From: Leucogyrophana mollusca
Lineage: Eukaryota; Basidiomycota; Agaricomycetes; Boletales
DNA length: 64,000 nucleotides
Assembly (NCBI GenBank): GCA_021014945.1
Contig: MU266426.1
Location: 31,514 to 95,513, forward strand
Reading direction: 5' to 3'
Shown: one piece after another, positions 47,699 to 59,580 of the stretch
Position numbering within the stretch: position 1 is the first letter of the stretch
How the letters are laid out: the number at the start of each line of letters is the position of its first letter
Translations under genes and position numbers: made by a program
Notes under the pieces: generated by a model
The model's input: the letters and a program-made list of their open reading frames with translations, nothing else
Told to the model about the DNA's origin: nothing
Databases searched by the model: none

Positions 47699-48763
47699 AC
47701 GGCGCCAGAAATGATTTTCTATATGCGGACACGGTGCCCACAACGCATTGCCAGTGAGAACACTCAGGCGAATAGAGGACGTTTATATGTACGGTCGAGA
47801 CGAAGCTGTACGTCCAGTAATGGACTGTAATCGATCGAAAAGCCGAGCGAGTATACACTGTCCCCCTTTATTGAGCACATCTGAGTCGGCACATTGGTAT
47901 TGGATTGCTAGGACCCTTGTGTCCAGTGACCCTTGCGCAGCCACTTCTGGGGAGTTCATGTTTGCGGGTAAGTCAGCATCGCGTCTTTGTCACCGTTACT
48001 GGCCTTTCTGATCAGGCGCGAACGCGCGGGGGGCGACTTTCGCAGCTTGAGAAGTCTTGAATGTGGCCACACTTACAAATAAGTTTGGTGACATGGTGTC
48101 TGTGTTTGACGCGATCGGGGGGCACTCAGCGAGCAGTTTCGGATGAGCATAATCTCATCCATTGACTAAACCCAGTCTTGACACCTTTTCGGCTGTTTCC
48201 TCCGGCGTGTTCTGTCTATTGCCTCGTCTTATCGCCGTCGTTCGGAGCTGGTCGATGGACACGAGAGTCCATTTCGCGGGGGTCAATGCGACCCAAGAGA
48301 GACGTCGGTACGGTATCTCGTCCCTTGTCTCTCCGAGGGAGAGCAGATCTGTCTTGGATCCATCTGCGGTTATTTAAGACGAGTGGCGATCACCATAATT
48401 GTAGCCAGAAATATTTGGTTTTCCTGCTAGGCGACCTCACATAACGATAGTAAGAACATAAAAGCGGTGGTCGTTGACGAAGGAGCAAGCGCTCACCGGT
48501 TTCGATGGAGGTTCGTTTTCGGGCCGGAGGTCACTCTAAAGTCACTGATCTCTCGACTCTCTCATGAAGCATGAAGCCAGCAATGCGCAACTGTCCGGTT
48601 GATTGGAGAACCGGGGGCTATTTTTTTTTAACCTGCAGTCACGGTCGCCCACGTTGAAGGTCGATAGACGCTGGAGCCCGAACAGCCTGAATCCGATCGT
48701 ATCTCCGAGTCCCTCGAGTTGTCCCCAACTTTCAAACCACTACCCATTGCCGGGCCCGGCGCG
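47699..48763. other. intergenic between GH3-like and F-box genes
   Basis: The first 120 nt are matched by the decayed copy at 42.9-43.0 kb. Further on, only short chance frames were seen. Confidence 0.5.
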
Positions 48764-50408
48764 ATGGACTTCAGGACGACCAATTTCCCTCAAGCTCTTC
48801 ATCTTGAAAACGCTCCTCCTACAGCTACCAAAGTGGACAGCCTGTCCTTCGATGTCTTATATGTCGTGGCTAGCTTTCTTTCCATGGTCGACATCATTCG
48901 ACTGCGCCAGGTCAACCTTGCTGATACAAACTGTCTCCTACTCAACCTAACAGATCCTGTTTGCTGCAGGTCTCCAAGTTCTTTTATGAATTCACGCATG
49001 ATAGAGTGATATGGAGAAACTTTTATCGCTCGCTGAAGCTACCTCGTCCTCCGGGTCCTTATTCCAGACAGTCTTCTAAGTTCCTGGAGCGGGCGCTGGT
49101 CACAAGTGCAAGGGTGGAACTACAATGGCCTCTGAGTGAGGCACGCCCAGTTTCCAAACGTTTGCTCACTATCAGCCACGACGAACAGCACTTCAGTCTT
49201 CTTTTTGGAGAATGGCTGATGGTCGCAGACTCTTCACGGGTCCGATGCTTTGACCTGCGTTCTTCGTCTACGGTTCCTTCGATCATCTACGAACCTCAAG
49301 GTGAAGCAATCATCTCTTTCACGTGCGTCTCCACCACTACCACAGATGGAGAGGCACTGGCGTTCGCAGTGTGCAAGCAATACAATTCGTCGCAAGCGAC
49401 AGGCGCTATGTAATATCAACTTGCGTCCGTTTGAAAGATATACGCTGAACTGCTCCATTGTAGACACGTCTTCAAAGTAGCTCTGCAGTCGGATGCCCCT
49501 ACATTCTTCAAGCGAGTGCGTGAGATTCCAGATGTCACTCTGGAGGTCCCTACAGTTGTGATCGGGCCCCGTCTCCTGGTCATTTCGAAAAACTCTCCGA
49601 ATGGGAGGGTTCCTCAAGATGTCTGGGTGATGGACATTCAAAATTATCAAGAATATCGTCTACCACTCGAATCGGCATCGTCAGAGGTGAGTAGTGTCTC
49701 CATTCGATCCCGTTCTCTGCCAGTCTGATGCCTTGCTAACAGCTCGACATGACGGGCTGCGCATCCAAGCCCCGGGTGTTCATATCGGCATCAACTCATC
49801 TGCTTGCTCTCCGCTCTTTCTTCACTCCTGGTGAAGGATTCCGTAGCTTTGTCGAAATCTTCCCTATCCCGCCACCAGGATCTGGCAGCCCGGGAGAAGA
49901 ACTGTGCACGCTGCAAGTCTCGCATCAGAAACTGATGGGCGACATGGAATTATCGTACCCCAGTCTACTGCGCGACCCTCCTGGCGCATCTACTTCTGAA
50001 ACGCTTCGCTTCACTCTGGTCGGAATGGGACATGACGCGTATCGCTCCCCTCACACAAGCCTCTCCCTTGTCCACTTCGTACTTCACGAAGGGGACCCAG
50101 AGGGGACTATCTCTGGGAAAAGGGTGAATCTAACTCCCATGAACATAAGTATTCGTACTCTGCTTCTAGATGCTGCGTTCGACAGCTGTTTGCGGGGCAT
50201 ATACTATCACGCCCGTTTACACCGTCTTGTAGGATTGAAGATTAATCTCCATGCTGATAAGGAGTACGAACTTGGTTCGCTTTCCTTGGAATATGATCGC
50301 CGCGCGTACGGTCGTAGCCTTGTAGCGTTCGATGGAGTGAGAGGTAGGATTTGTCGCACAATGTCGATCGCAGGGGAGCGGTGGATTGAAATTATAGATT
50401 TTGCATGA
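48764..50408 (+). CDS. F-box protein
   Basis: Four exons from ATG 48764 (MDFRTTNFPQALHLEN). The F-box is near residues 24-70 and crosses the first intron: LSFDVLYVVASFLSMVDIIR, LRQ, VSKFFYEFTHDRVIWRNFYR. This part would bind Skp1 in an SCF ubiquitin ligase. The C-terminal 400 residues look like beta-strand repeats (LFGEWLMVADSSRVRCFDLR, VVIGPRLLVISKNS, DVWVMDIQNYQEYRLPLE), like the beta-propeller-type substrate regions of many Agaricomycete F-box proteins. The end is GERWIEIIDFA. Substrate unknown. Confidence 0.85.
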
Positions 50409-50861
50409 ATATATACACTTTAATCGGGCACAACTACTACGGAATGTATTATCCAGAATCTGGAGCACAACACCACTACTATGTTGGAAAGAACAGAACC
50501 CAGACTACGAACTAGGAAAACGGCGTGTTGATGACGGCACACATATCGGGAGTTGGCACTAAAAGTGGCCATTCCCCTGTCTCCGCCCATACCATCCTTC
50601 CGTTTCGCTCGAATGCCAATTCCAGACTGTTGGAATTCTTGCCCTTCTTTCTGGCGTTGACGTTACAGCGACGCTGCATGTGTGATCGAGGTATGGCCAG
50701 TGTCAGACGAGCCGAATACTGCGCTAAATAAACGTGTCTATTGTGTACGATGTACGTGCCACAACCGATAGTCCGAGAAAACCAAAACCGAAATAAGTAT
50801 CAGACCGCTATGTAGCAACTCTACCCCGCGCTCTCCCTGACTGGAGCCATGCAAAAGAGGC
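50409..50861. other. intergenic between converging genes
   Basis: 3' regions of the F-box gene and of the secreted-protein gene. Nothing else seen. Confidence 0.55.
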
Positions 50862-51428
50862 TTAGTTTGTGATGGTGATGGAAGTCTCGGTTTCTCCAAC
50901 CTGGGAGTATGGAGACCCGTTCGTTCCGTTGACTGCGTACGTGGTGTCCAAAACAAACGCGTAGCTCGCGTTGGCGAAGTAGTTCGCATATGGGAGCTGA
51001 GCAGGACAAATTCGGCGCGTCAGTACGTAGCGGCTAGACACGATGGGAGTCATGACGCACCGTGGCATTGAAGCTGTCGATCGGCGGGGTGGCGAGGGTG
51101 CGACGAGCGATCAAGATGGGCGGCTCGTAGCCGTTGTTGTTCGTGGGGACTTCGATATAATAGTCGGTGTGTTCGGGGTTGACACCGAGTTGGATCGCGC
51201 AGGTGAAGTTGGCGGTCACGGTGAAATTCTTTTTCAAGACCGTAAGTATCATATTATTGTCCACACCAATGTGAGGAAACTTACTTCGCCGGGGGAGAGA
51301 GTCGAAGGTTCGATGGTGATGTCACCAAAACGGTCTGCCTGAGCACATGCCGCCGGGGACACGGGGACGGTTGCAGCTGTTGCAACAGCGACGAAAGATG
51401 CGAGTATGGCGGAGAGAGTGAATTGCAT
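50862..51428 (-). CDS. small secreted protein
   Basis: Three exons, about 155 residues, from ATG 51428. The signal peptide MQFTLSAILASFVAVATAAT is clear. The mature part has the blocks DRFGDITIEPSTLSPGE, FTVTANFTCAIQLGVNPEHT, YYIEVPTNNNGYEPPILIAR and LPYANYFANASYAFVLDTTY, with several NxS/T sites. It ends TETSITITN. No membrane segment or GPI tail. It looks like a small beta-sandwich protein of the kind abundant in mushroom secretomes. I know no assigned function. A TATA box lies about 110 bp upstream. Confidence 0.8.
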
Positions 51429-52954
51429 TTTGGAAATGATTATTACTGGAAAGTAATTGAATGAAAGTGCAAGTATAGTTGTAGTTTGAAGGAGTAGTTG
51501 GAAGATGGAGAAATCCTACGGTACCTGCAGCAACCTTTATACCAGTTGAAAGGGCGGTGCAGCTGCATAAGGCTGCGGTTATCCCATTCGCCATCGCGTC
51601 ACTCGGCTAATGTTCGACGGGCCAGGATTTCCGCGTTCAGGAAGATTGGTGTTGACTGCCGACACTGCAATGAAGCGCGAGGTAGTTGGCAATCATAAAG
51701 AAACCGGCGGGAAGTACAGAATGTGAAATCTTTTGCACAGCGACCCGAGGCAGCGCGGTCACAAAGGTAATCGTGGACATCCTTGCAATGTACACTCAGT
51801 GAACGCAGTGTCGGTTAGTGGTGACCGTTTCAGTTGTTGCAATGTTAGGATCAGAAGCTATTGCCAAACAAACGTCGAAAATAGAACTCCGCGACACCCG
51901 ATTGAACAGTAAGCTGAGCGGACTGTATTTTTAGTATGCATCCACGGTTTGTTCAAATCCGCTAGGGATCGGACTTAGCGACAAGTCGACGTGATGTGCA
52001 GTCATTTCCCGGCACATTATCAAAAACTCCACTCAAGATGCAGCAGAAGAAGGTACAATACTGTGCGTCATGTCCAGTTCTGCAAGTGTGGTGAAATTAA
52101 ATAATAAGAAATCTTTCTGATAGCCAGGTACCTTCATCATAGGTTACGAAGCTTGAGAGGTGCTTGCCATAGGAGTGCATCGGAGAGGCAAGAGACAGCC
52201 AGAGGCCAAGAAGTGTACCAGGCCAACGTCATCACGGCCCACGGGCCCCAAAGCGCTTCCGATGGTTTCTGTCTCCTGGGCGCGAGAGGTGAGCTTCTGA
52301 CTCAGTACCCCAAATACAGGCGGTTCTGAGGTCTGCCGGGATGTTCACGGTTTCTGTTCCTGTGCATGTCGTTCAAGCGGTGTGCTTGGGGTCATTCACC
52401 ATGAAGATAGTTGCCATCTCCAGAGAAACAAACAGCTCCACCCCAGATGACGGTCACACGTTTACGATTCCCGCATCATCGAGGCTGCTTCGCGGCATAC
52501 GAAGGCATTCGTCTTTGATCGCTTTGTCTGAGGGGACGGCCTGCGCCGGCGTTTTCAAATCGGCGTATACGGGATCTTGCAGGACGTCTCGAAATCCGAA
52601 GACTTATTCTCTGCTCGGTGATGCTCTACCTCCGCTTCCTTCCCCCTTCCAACACGCTCTTCGACCCGCATTTCGCCATCGCCCAGAGGAACACAACCGC
52701 GATGAGCACTAAAGCCACACCCACCTCGGCGTTTCCTGAAACGTTGGCTTGCCATCGTGCTGCCACTTATAGTGAAGTGCGGTGTATTCCGACCAGCTCT
52801 TCTTATGACGGATGTGCTGTTTACCACCATATTATCTCTTCCTCAGTAATTTCGTTGATCGCCAGGGTTGAACTCGAGAACTCGGGAATGAATCTACAGA
52901 ATCTCACAGTAGTGTTTATGGACGAACGTACTGGTGTTGGCATCGGGGGCATTG
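51429..52954. other. 1.5-kb intergenic with an old repeat
   Basis: Promoter of the secreted-protein gene, including TATAAA on the minus strand at 51536-51541. The repeat copy lies at 52635-52790. A 123-codon plus frame at 52341-52712 starts at ATG but overlaps the repeat and resembles nothing, so it is not called. Confidence 0.5.
52635..52790. repeat. dispersed repeat, copy 2
   Basis: Partner of the repeat at 43150-43290; shares CTGCCACTTATAGTG and flanking blocks. This copy is longer between the shared blocks. Confidence 0.5.
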
Positions 52955-54436
52955 TTATGTATCATCGCGGTAGCAATATGTATTTGGATCGAGCGCTATG
53001 TCAGGGGGGTCTTCTTCGAAAGTTGTGCTCCAGAAAAAACTTGACAGATTGTTTTTGAACCACCGCCTATCCTCTTGGGACAGCAAGCCCCCTCCGTCAA
53101 CGTAGAGAGTGTGGATGGGTGCGACGGTCAAGAAGGTCATTGCATCAGTGTCCGAGATGTCTTCCCACTGGATTTCTTTCTTTGATGCATCCCTGCGCAT
53201 CTCCACCATGTCTTTCAAAGCAGCAGGGGAAACACTGCAGTTGGTAATGCAGAGGTATGTGAGCGCCCGACACATAAACTCTTGATTGTGCGGACCCCCA
53301 TCAGCCATGGCGACGAGGAGCTTATCATCGAAGCTGGGACACTTGTCCACCTCGAGGTACGTACCTTCCCAATATCTGAGGGTGCCTTGAAGGTCACATT
53401 CCGCACTGATGTCTTGCAAGGAGCAGGTGGTGCTGCCAAGACGAATGCAATCGGGCGGACAGCGCGTTATTGTAACATCCGGCGCAAAGCCCGCAGCAAG
53501 GATCCTACCGATCGCATTCCCCTGTAGGGACTCCAAGGTCATCGATTCCAACCCTGTGTCGAAGTCGAAATCGATTACTGCATGCTCATCGAGTTGTATG
53601 ATTAAGTCTTTGAGCACGAGTGAAGTGGGGGATTGCGTTATAGAATCGATGGTTTCGAAGATGTCGTTAAGGCAGAGGGCTTTGTCTAGAGCAGCAGGTG
53701 TATAGTGCGAAATAACGAGCTCTTCAAGTACACACTGATTCAGGTTGTGCCACCTCGAGTCACCAGTGCACACATCACGGAAGTTGCATCCGTCCAGAGT
53801 GATTCTCTTTAACATTGGAGCCGAAAAATACCACTCCCAGTCGACATCCTCGAAGTCGAAAATGTCCACATCGTCATCGAATTCGCAACTGAGCTTCAGT
53901 ATCTTGAGATTGGGAGCGTCCCCACTAAATTCTTCTCTGAGGGAAGGTAGGGAAGATCGGCGCATGACGTTGATACAAAGGCCCGTGAGGCGATGAAGGT
54001 GGGGAAGGACAAGGGGCATGACAGCTTCGACGCGAGCTTTCTCGTGAGGATCATCTTCGTCTTGATCGGTGCGACGCCTCGTCACGAAGATGTGGAGAGG
54101 AAGGTCTCGAGACCACTCTAGATATGATTTCACGAGGGAAAGTGGGGTGGGCTGAGAATCGACAAGGATAACGAGCCGTGTCCAGAACACTGGGGCCATG
54201 GACATGATGTCTTGCCAGGAGCGGCAGACCGACGCGACGGAAAAAGGGAAAAGCGCGGGGCACAGCATGTCAGCAGTACTCCACCCTATTGCGTTACGGT
54301 GCAACTGGTACACGATGTTGAAGATGATGAGCAGAAGCTCGTTTGGGAGAGCGTTGATGTTCTTTTTCGGGTGGCGCGGTGGTGCAGAACTACACGCATC
54401 GCGAGCTATTGTGGTCGGTCTGTCATGGAGTAGCAT
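52955..54436 (-). CDS. F-box protein with leucine-rich-like C-terminal region
   Basis: Intact single-exon ORF of 493 residues from ATG 54436 (MLLHDRPTTIARDACSSA). The F-box-like motif is at about residues 27-90: NALPNELLLIIFNIVYQL, then ASVCRSWQDIMSMAPVFWTR. The rest has irregular leucine-rich repeats: PHLHRLTGLCIN, APNLKILKLSCEF, APMLKRITLDGCNF, CVLEELVISHYTP, TYLCITNCSVSP. This is the standard layout of the very large Agaricomycete F-box family, in which the F-box binds Skp1 and the repeats choose a substrate. Lack of introns contrasts with its neighbours but is common in this family. Confidence 0.88.
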   Translation of the reverse strand: MLLHDRPTTIARDACSSAPPRHPKKNINALPNELLLIIFNIVYQLHRNAIGWSTADMLCPALFPFSVASVCRSWQDIMSMAPVFWTRLVILVDSQPTPLSLVKSYLEWSRDLPLHIFVTRRRTDQDEDDPHEKARVEAVMPLVLPHLHRLTGLCINVMRRSSLPSLREEFSGDAPNLKILKLSCEFDDDVDIFDFEDVDWEWYFSAPMLKRITLDGCNFRDVCTGDSRWHNLNQCVLEELVISHYTPAALDKALCLNDIFETIDSITQSPTSLVLKDLIIQLDEHAVIDFDFDTGLESMTLESLQGNAIGRILAAGFAPDVTITRCPPDCIRLGSTTCSLQDISAECDLQGTLRYWEGTYLEVDKCPSFDDKLLVAMADGGPHNQEFMCRALTYLCITNCSVSPAALKDMVEMRRDASKKEIQWEDISDTDAMTFLTVAPIHTLYVDGGGLLSQEDRRWFKNNLSSFFWSTTFEEDPPDIALDPNTYCYRDDT

Positions 54437-54925
54437 CTAGCAAAGATTCACGTTGTACAAATCAACACGAATGTGACCATGAGCCAGTGATGCTACATAC
54501 CGTTGCGCAAATATGTCTCCCTTGGGCTCCCTTGAGCGCTTCCGCGCGACTGCGTGTTGTCTTCGATGGCAGCGAGGATTACAACTTGCATCAGCAAAAT
54601 CCCTTGGAAATTGTGACGCGTTTTGCAATTTGTAAGATTGCCTGATTTTGTTTGTTGGTTACCATATGTAGAATTACTTGCAACGTCGGTAATGTTCTTG
54701 ATGTTTGTAGTTCCACTGTGAGCGTATTGTGAGTTCGTTGCAGCCCCCCCACGATCTGCTGAAACTCATAATACATAGATTATAGGCCAATCCACTTGTG
54801 AAAGCTGAGCTGCTGAGTCACTTCCGATGGCGGCAAGTTGAAAATTTCTTGTTTGTGATGACTCAAGTTCTTACCCTCCACCAGCCTCCCCCGCTCGACA
54901 GATTTTCCATTTAACGGCGTCGTGC
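54437..54925. other. intergenic, left flank of the Plavaka transposase
   Basis: Should contain the F-box promoter and the left end of the transposon. I could not pick out a terminal inverted repeat by eye. Confidence 0.4.
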
Positions 54926-57900
54926 ATGTCTTTCCGGCTAAAATGTTCCTGCGGGGAGGTTGCTGCCACGGAGGGGCGACTTACTTACCACCAAAACCGC
55001 TGCGAAGTTGCCAAGATGCGATCACGGGCAGTCTACGAGACCTCCCAATTCCGTGACCCCAAACGCCAGCGAGAATGCGATAGCGAGGGCTCTTCTACTG
55101 CGCCCGCAAAGTCTCGCAGATCCACAAGAGCAACCATCGACTCGCCTCTGGCGTCTTCGTCGCCTCACGTTCCCCATGTTTCGCGCCGTCGAGTAGAGGC
55201 TATAGGTCTAGGTAGACATGTTCAGGTATGTCCTTTGGGCGCCGATTTCATTCTTTATGCAACATCTTAATATTATCTCAGATCCTCGACCGTAGTACTG
55301 CTACATCACTCCGGCTTCCCGCTCACACCGCCCCGCCACTTGATTCTCACCAAGCGCGCAAATCCCCCACCCCCGACAGTCCCCCACCACCCTATTTTCC
55401 ACGAAATGATGAGGCGTCGGCTCCAGATACGATGGACTGGGATGCACCCGACATCTCAGGTGATCCCATAGACGACTCGTCTGCACCAGCGGAGGTAGAT
55501 CACACCGAGGTTACAGCTGCTCTTGACCAACCAACGACCGCTCTATCCCCTCAGCATAACGCCTCGAACGTACACGACTCGCCAATTATAGGCAAGCGAG
55601 TGCGCAAACCCAGTGCGAACATTCGAGAAGCGCTGGATGACGCTCTTCCAGAAGGTCCGGGTCCTCTGATCCCACCCCCAGTCCAAGAGCGCTCGGTACC
55701 GCTCCAACCAAGAGTTCGTCTAATCGTCGTGGAGTCCTTCCGTACACTGGCAAACTCGTTTGGTTTGTCCCGCCTTTATCGTGGTCGGCCGAGCTCCGTC
55801 CCAGACATGGACGTTGAGTTCGAAGAACTCGTGGCCGACAATGCGCGAGTTTTACCGATCGATGCCACCAAATCTGTTGCCGACATCATCAGTCCTTACC
55901 CGAATCTAAGTTCGTTTTTACTTAATCGGTGGTTCTGGAATGGTGGGGCTATGAAGTCGAGAGCTGATCGAAAGAGTTTACTGAAAGATGTGGTTCTCCA
56001 TCCTGACTTCAAGTCTGAGGATCTCCGAGATGTGAATTTCGAGAAGATTGACGAGGAACTTGCCGAGGATCAGGAGTCGCCTTGGGAGGGGAATGGGTGG
56101 GTGTCGTCAACCATCACCATTGACATACCGACTGGACAGAAGACCACGAAAGCTTCAAGGCGCGCCAAAGCGAACAGTGCTCAAAGTGCACGCCGGCATG
56201 ACGAGATCGACCCTGACGCCCCCGAAATTGAAACCAACAAGTTCTCGATCAACGGATTTCATCATCGCAACCTCCTCGCAGTCGTCAGGGAGGCATTCGA
56301 GTCCTCGTCTGCCAAGCGATTCCACTTCCATCCGTTCCGCCAAACCTGGCAGCCACCCTTTCCTTCAGCACCACCAGAGCGGGTCTTCGATAACGTGTAT
56401 ACTGCGGAAGCCTTCCTTCGAGCCGATCGAGACTTGCAAAACTCTCCCCGCGAGGCAGGGTGTGACCTTCCGCGAGCCGTCGCGGGATTCATGTTTTGGT
56501 CGGATGCCACTCATGTGGCCCAGTTCGGTCAGGCTAAACTCTGGCCAATCTACGCTTACTTCGCCAACCAGTGCAAATATGAGAGATGCAAGCCAACAGC
56601 ACGTGCCGCCTACTGTGTGGCGTACCTATCATCGGTATGTTCCCAAATCACTCACAGCGGTTGTTTACTAATGTCGATATGATAGTTGCCAGACTCAGTC
56701 CAAGACTTCGTCCGTAAAAATGGCCGTGGCGCAACTGCCCCGCTACTGGCTCACTGTCGCCGCGAACTTTTCCACGAAGCTTGGGTATTACTTCTCGATG
56801 ATGATTTTATAGAGGCCTACAAGCACGGCATTATTGTGGATTGTGCGGATGGTGTCCGGAGACGACTTTACCCTCGTATTCTCACATATTCAGCTGATTA
56901 TCCAGAGAAGTACATTGCTTGCCTTCTGCACAGTCTCGACGCTCACATTTGTCATAGGGTATTAATTGCCACCATTCGTGACATGGGCGGGTGTCCGTGC
57001 CCTCGCTGTTTAATCAAGAAGGACCAGATTGTGGGGCTGGGGACACGTGCGGATCAAGAATTACGAACCAACCAGGCCCGCACTGATAACGAAGCGAGGC
57101 GCACAAAGGTCGCAAGTGCGCGTGACCTGATCTACAAGCATGGTTATGTCGTGACCAGCGAACATGTCGAGAATCTACTGAAACCCGAGTCTCTGGTGCC
57201 TACTACGGCAAGTTGACCTGTCTATTGTGGTCCGGATGCTAATTCTGGCTCTAGAATGCGTTCTCACGACGACTTTCACAATTCAAGTTCGACTTTTTCA
57301 CATTGCTTGTTGTCGATTTGATGCACGAGTTTGAGCTCGGTGTTTGGAAAGCTGTCCTAGCTCATTTGATACGGATACTATTTTCTATCGGCTCACACGC
57401 TGTTCATGAATTCAATGAGAGGTGCGCCTTCGTGAGGAGGAATTATTGCACGGGATAATGGCTAACCTAATCTACGCAGATTTCGCAGCATGCCCACATT
57501 TGGACGCTCAACAATCCGGCGATTCGCTCGCAATGTCGCTGACCTCACAAGATTGGCTGCACGCGACTACGAGGATATTCTACAGGTGCGTCAAATGTGT
57601 TTGTCTCAGTCCGTCACATACTCAACCACAAGTTAGTGTTGTATCCCATGTTTCGACGGCCTCTTCCCCGCACCGCATAATGAGTCAATTCTCAGCCTTT
57701 TGTACATTCTCGCTTACTGGCATTCACTCGCAAAACTACGAATGCACACAGAGTCCTCACTCAAGGTTCTCGATCAGGCGACGGTGCTGCTGGGTCAGCG
57801 GCTCCGTTTTTTTGCTGACGAAACATGCAAACATTTCCGCACCGTTGAAACTGATAAAGAATACGCAGCCCGATCACGTGCCACCCAGCGAGAGAAGGCG

Positions 57901-59364
57901 AGGGCACAGCAAATCACCAGTTCCGAACAGCCCCAGTCAGCGCCTCCTCTGCAAGGTAGCTCTGGCAAACGCGCGAAGTCATTTAGCCTTGCCACATCAA
58001 AACTTCACGCTCTCGGTGACTATACACAGCAAATACGGTACTTTGGCACGACAGACTCGTTTAGTTCACAGATCGTATGATATTCCTCTCGTATCCATTG
58101 CTTATCTATTGAAGACTCTTTTCAGGGCGAACTCCAGCACAGAGTTGTGAAGAACTGGAATGACCGCACCAGCAAAAACAATGCCGTCCCACAAATAGTC
58201 AAGATCGATGTCCGCGAAGCCGTTCACAATCGCATGTTGAGTGCACTCACTCCGTCGACACTGCCGGCACATGGCGACGTGGAGAGGCCAATCAGGAGCC
58301 CTGATTGTGCCGCTATGAAACAACATCACCGCATTGCAGCCGATGAATCTGGGGAAAAGCTTTACCTCGGAGACTGGCTCCTTCAACATCGTCAAGATCC
58401 CGCCTTCGAGGTACTGACTCCCTTCTGGCCGCACATCGTCACTGAAAGTTCTGTTGCAGGATTTTCTACCAAAGCTTAGGGCTCATCTTCTGGCGAGGCT
58501 TCGGGGGATCTCCACGGCTGGTGATGCGGTGGAGTTTACACCTGACGAATTGAATCAGGTGAACTTTCAATTCAGCCGAATCTACCCTCACGCCACTGCT
58601 GGTTTCAATTACACCAGTTATGATGTTCGACGGGATCAAGACACTATCAATGTGCATGGGGATCGCCGGTACATCATGGTACGAGGACAGGAGGAGTCCG
58701 ATGATGGCGACCCCCACCCGTTCTGGTATGCACGGGTGCTAGGTATCTATCACGCCAAAATCTACTACAAGAGCGAGAGGACACCACGCCGCATGGAGTT
58801 CCTCTGGGTAAGATGGTTCGGACGAGATCCTGATTGGCACAGCGGAGCGAAAGCCTTGCGGCTAGATCGCATAGGCTACATCCCTGCGGGTAATCGGGAA
58901 GTCCATGGTGATGCATTCGGGTTCGTTGATCCAGCTCAGGTGCTTCGTGCATGCCATCTTGTACCTGCCTATTCTCAGGGCTGTACAACACAACTTCTTG
59001 GCCGCTCGATAGCGAGGGACACCCCAGCTGGTGACTGGGTTAACTATCATGTTATGCGGTTTGTGTCTTTTGAATTTATAAAATTCATTGCTAATCCCAG
59101 TGACATAGTTTTGTCGACAGAGATATGATGATGCGATATTTGGGCCTTGGTGTTGGTCACATCAACGAGGCTACGTTCCCAACGGAAAAAGACCAACTAC
59201 AGGCCATCCAGGAGGAGAACCACATTCCGACCCCCGCTACCCATGTGGACAGTGAGGAACGGGATGGCGAGGAGAACTTTGAACCCGACCGTGATGATGA
59301 GTGGCTGGTGGACATCGACGAGGAGGCCGAAATTTCCGATGGTGAAATGGCATATGAGTACTGA
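54926..59364 (+). mobile_element. KDZ-superfamily (Plavaka) DNA transposon, coding core
   Basis: The interval covers the transposase gene only. Element ends, terminal inverted repeats and target-site duplications were not located and probably lie in 54437-54925 and in 59365-61660. If the DUF6698 gene at 59581 is cargo, the element would extend past it. Confidence 0.7.
54926..59364 (+). CDS. Plavaka-type KDZ transposase, apparently intact
   Basis: Cut-and-paste transposase of the Kyakuja-Dileera-Zisupton superfamily. ATG 54926 (MSFRLKCSCGEVAATEGRL) starts a C-x-C...H...C zinc-binding region and a Pro/Ser-rich linker. The core has FHPFRQTWQPPF, VAGFMFWSDATHVAQFGQAK, GIIVDCADGVRRRLYPRIL, TYSADYPEKYIACL, CPCPRCLIKKDQ, VDLMHEFELGVWKAVLAHLI, IPCFDGLFPAPHNESILSLL, YILAYWHSLAKLRMHTESSL, LGDYTQQIRYFGTTDSFSSQ and LQHRVVKNWNDRTSKN, closing with RFVDRDMMMRYLGLGVGH and an acidic tail. 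The VDCADG and VDLMHE stretches probably carry DDE acids. Several short introns, one GC-AG (57208-57254), remove every stop, so no disabling mutation is visible. Two splice points, at 57636 and about 59104, are chosen because they restore family sequence. Confidence 0.9.
57208..57254 (+). other. predicted GC-AG intron in the transposase
   Basis: GCAAGT...CTAG. Its removal joins LVPTT to NAFSRRLSQFKFDFF in frame; read through, the frame stops at once. Confidence 0.6.
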
Positions 59365-59580
59365 TTGCATCCGGTATGTCCAATTCCGCTGTCGATTGCA
59401 CTATCCACTCACTCCGAGACGCGTCGCGTTCATCACATGATGTATTTGTTCTGTTGAAATGCGACAACAAATCAAAATAGTGATGGCGTTTTAAAATGTC
59501 ATTTCCCCCAAAGGTAATCTTGTCCCCACCTTACGACAAGCACTCACGCATAATTGCCTTACACAGCTCGTTCCCCCCTC

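Noticed and set aside
51950..51985. GTTCAAATCC resembling a tRNA B box
   Set aside because: No A box, acceptor stem or anticodon arm could be folded around it.
52618..53058. 146-codon plus-strand frame
   Set aside because: Its 3' part is antisense to the clear F-box gene at 52955-54436 and its 5' part lies in a repeat.
57586..57665. Apparent stop codon in the transposase after RRPLPRTA
   Set aside because: Using the acceptor TTAG at 57636 rather than AAG at 57632 restores the family sequence IPCFDGLFPAPHN and removes the stop.
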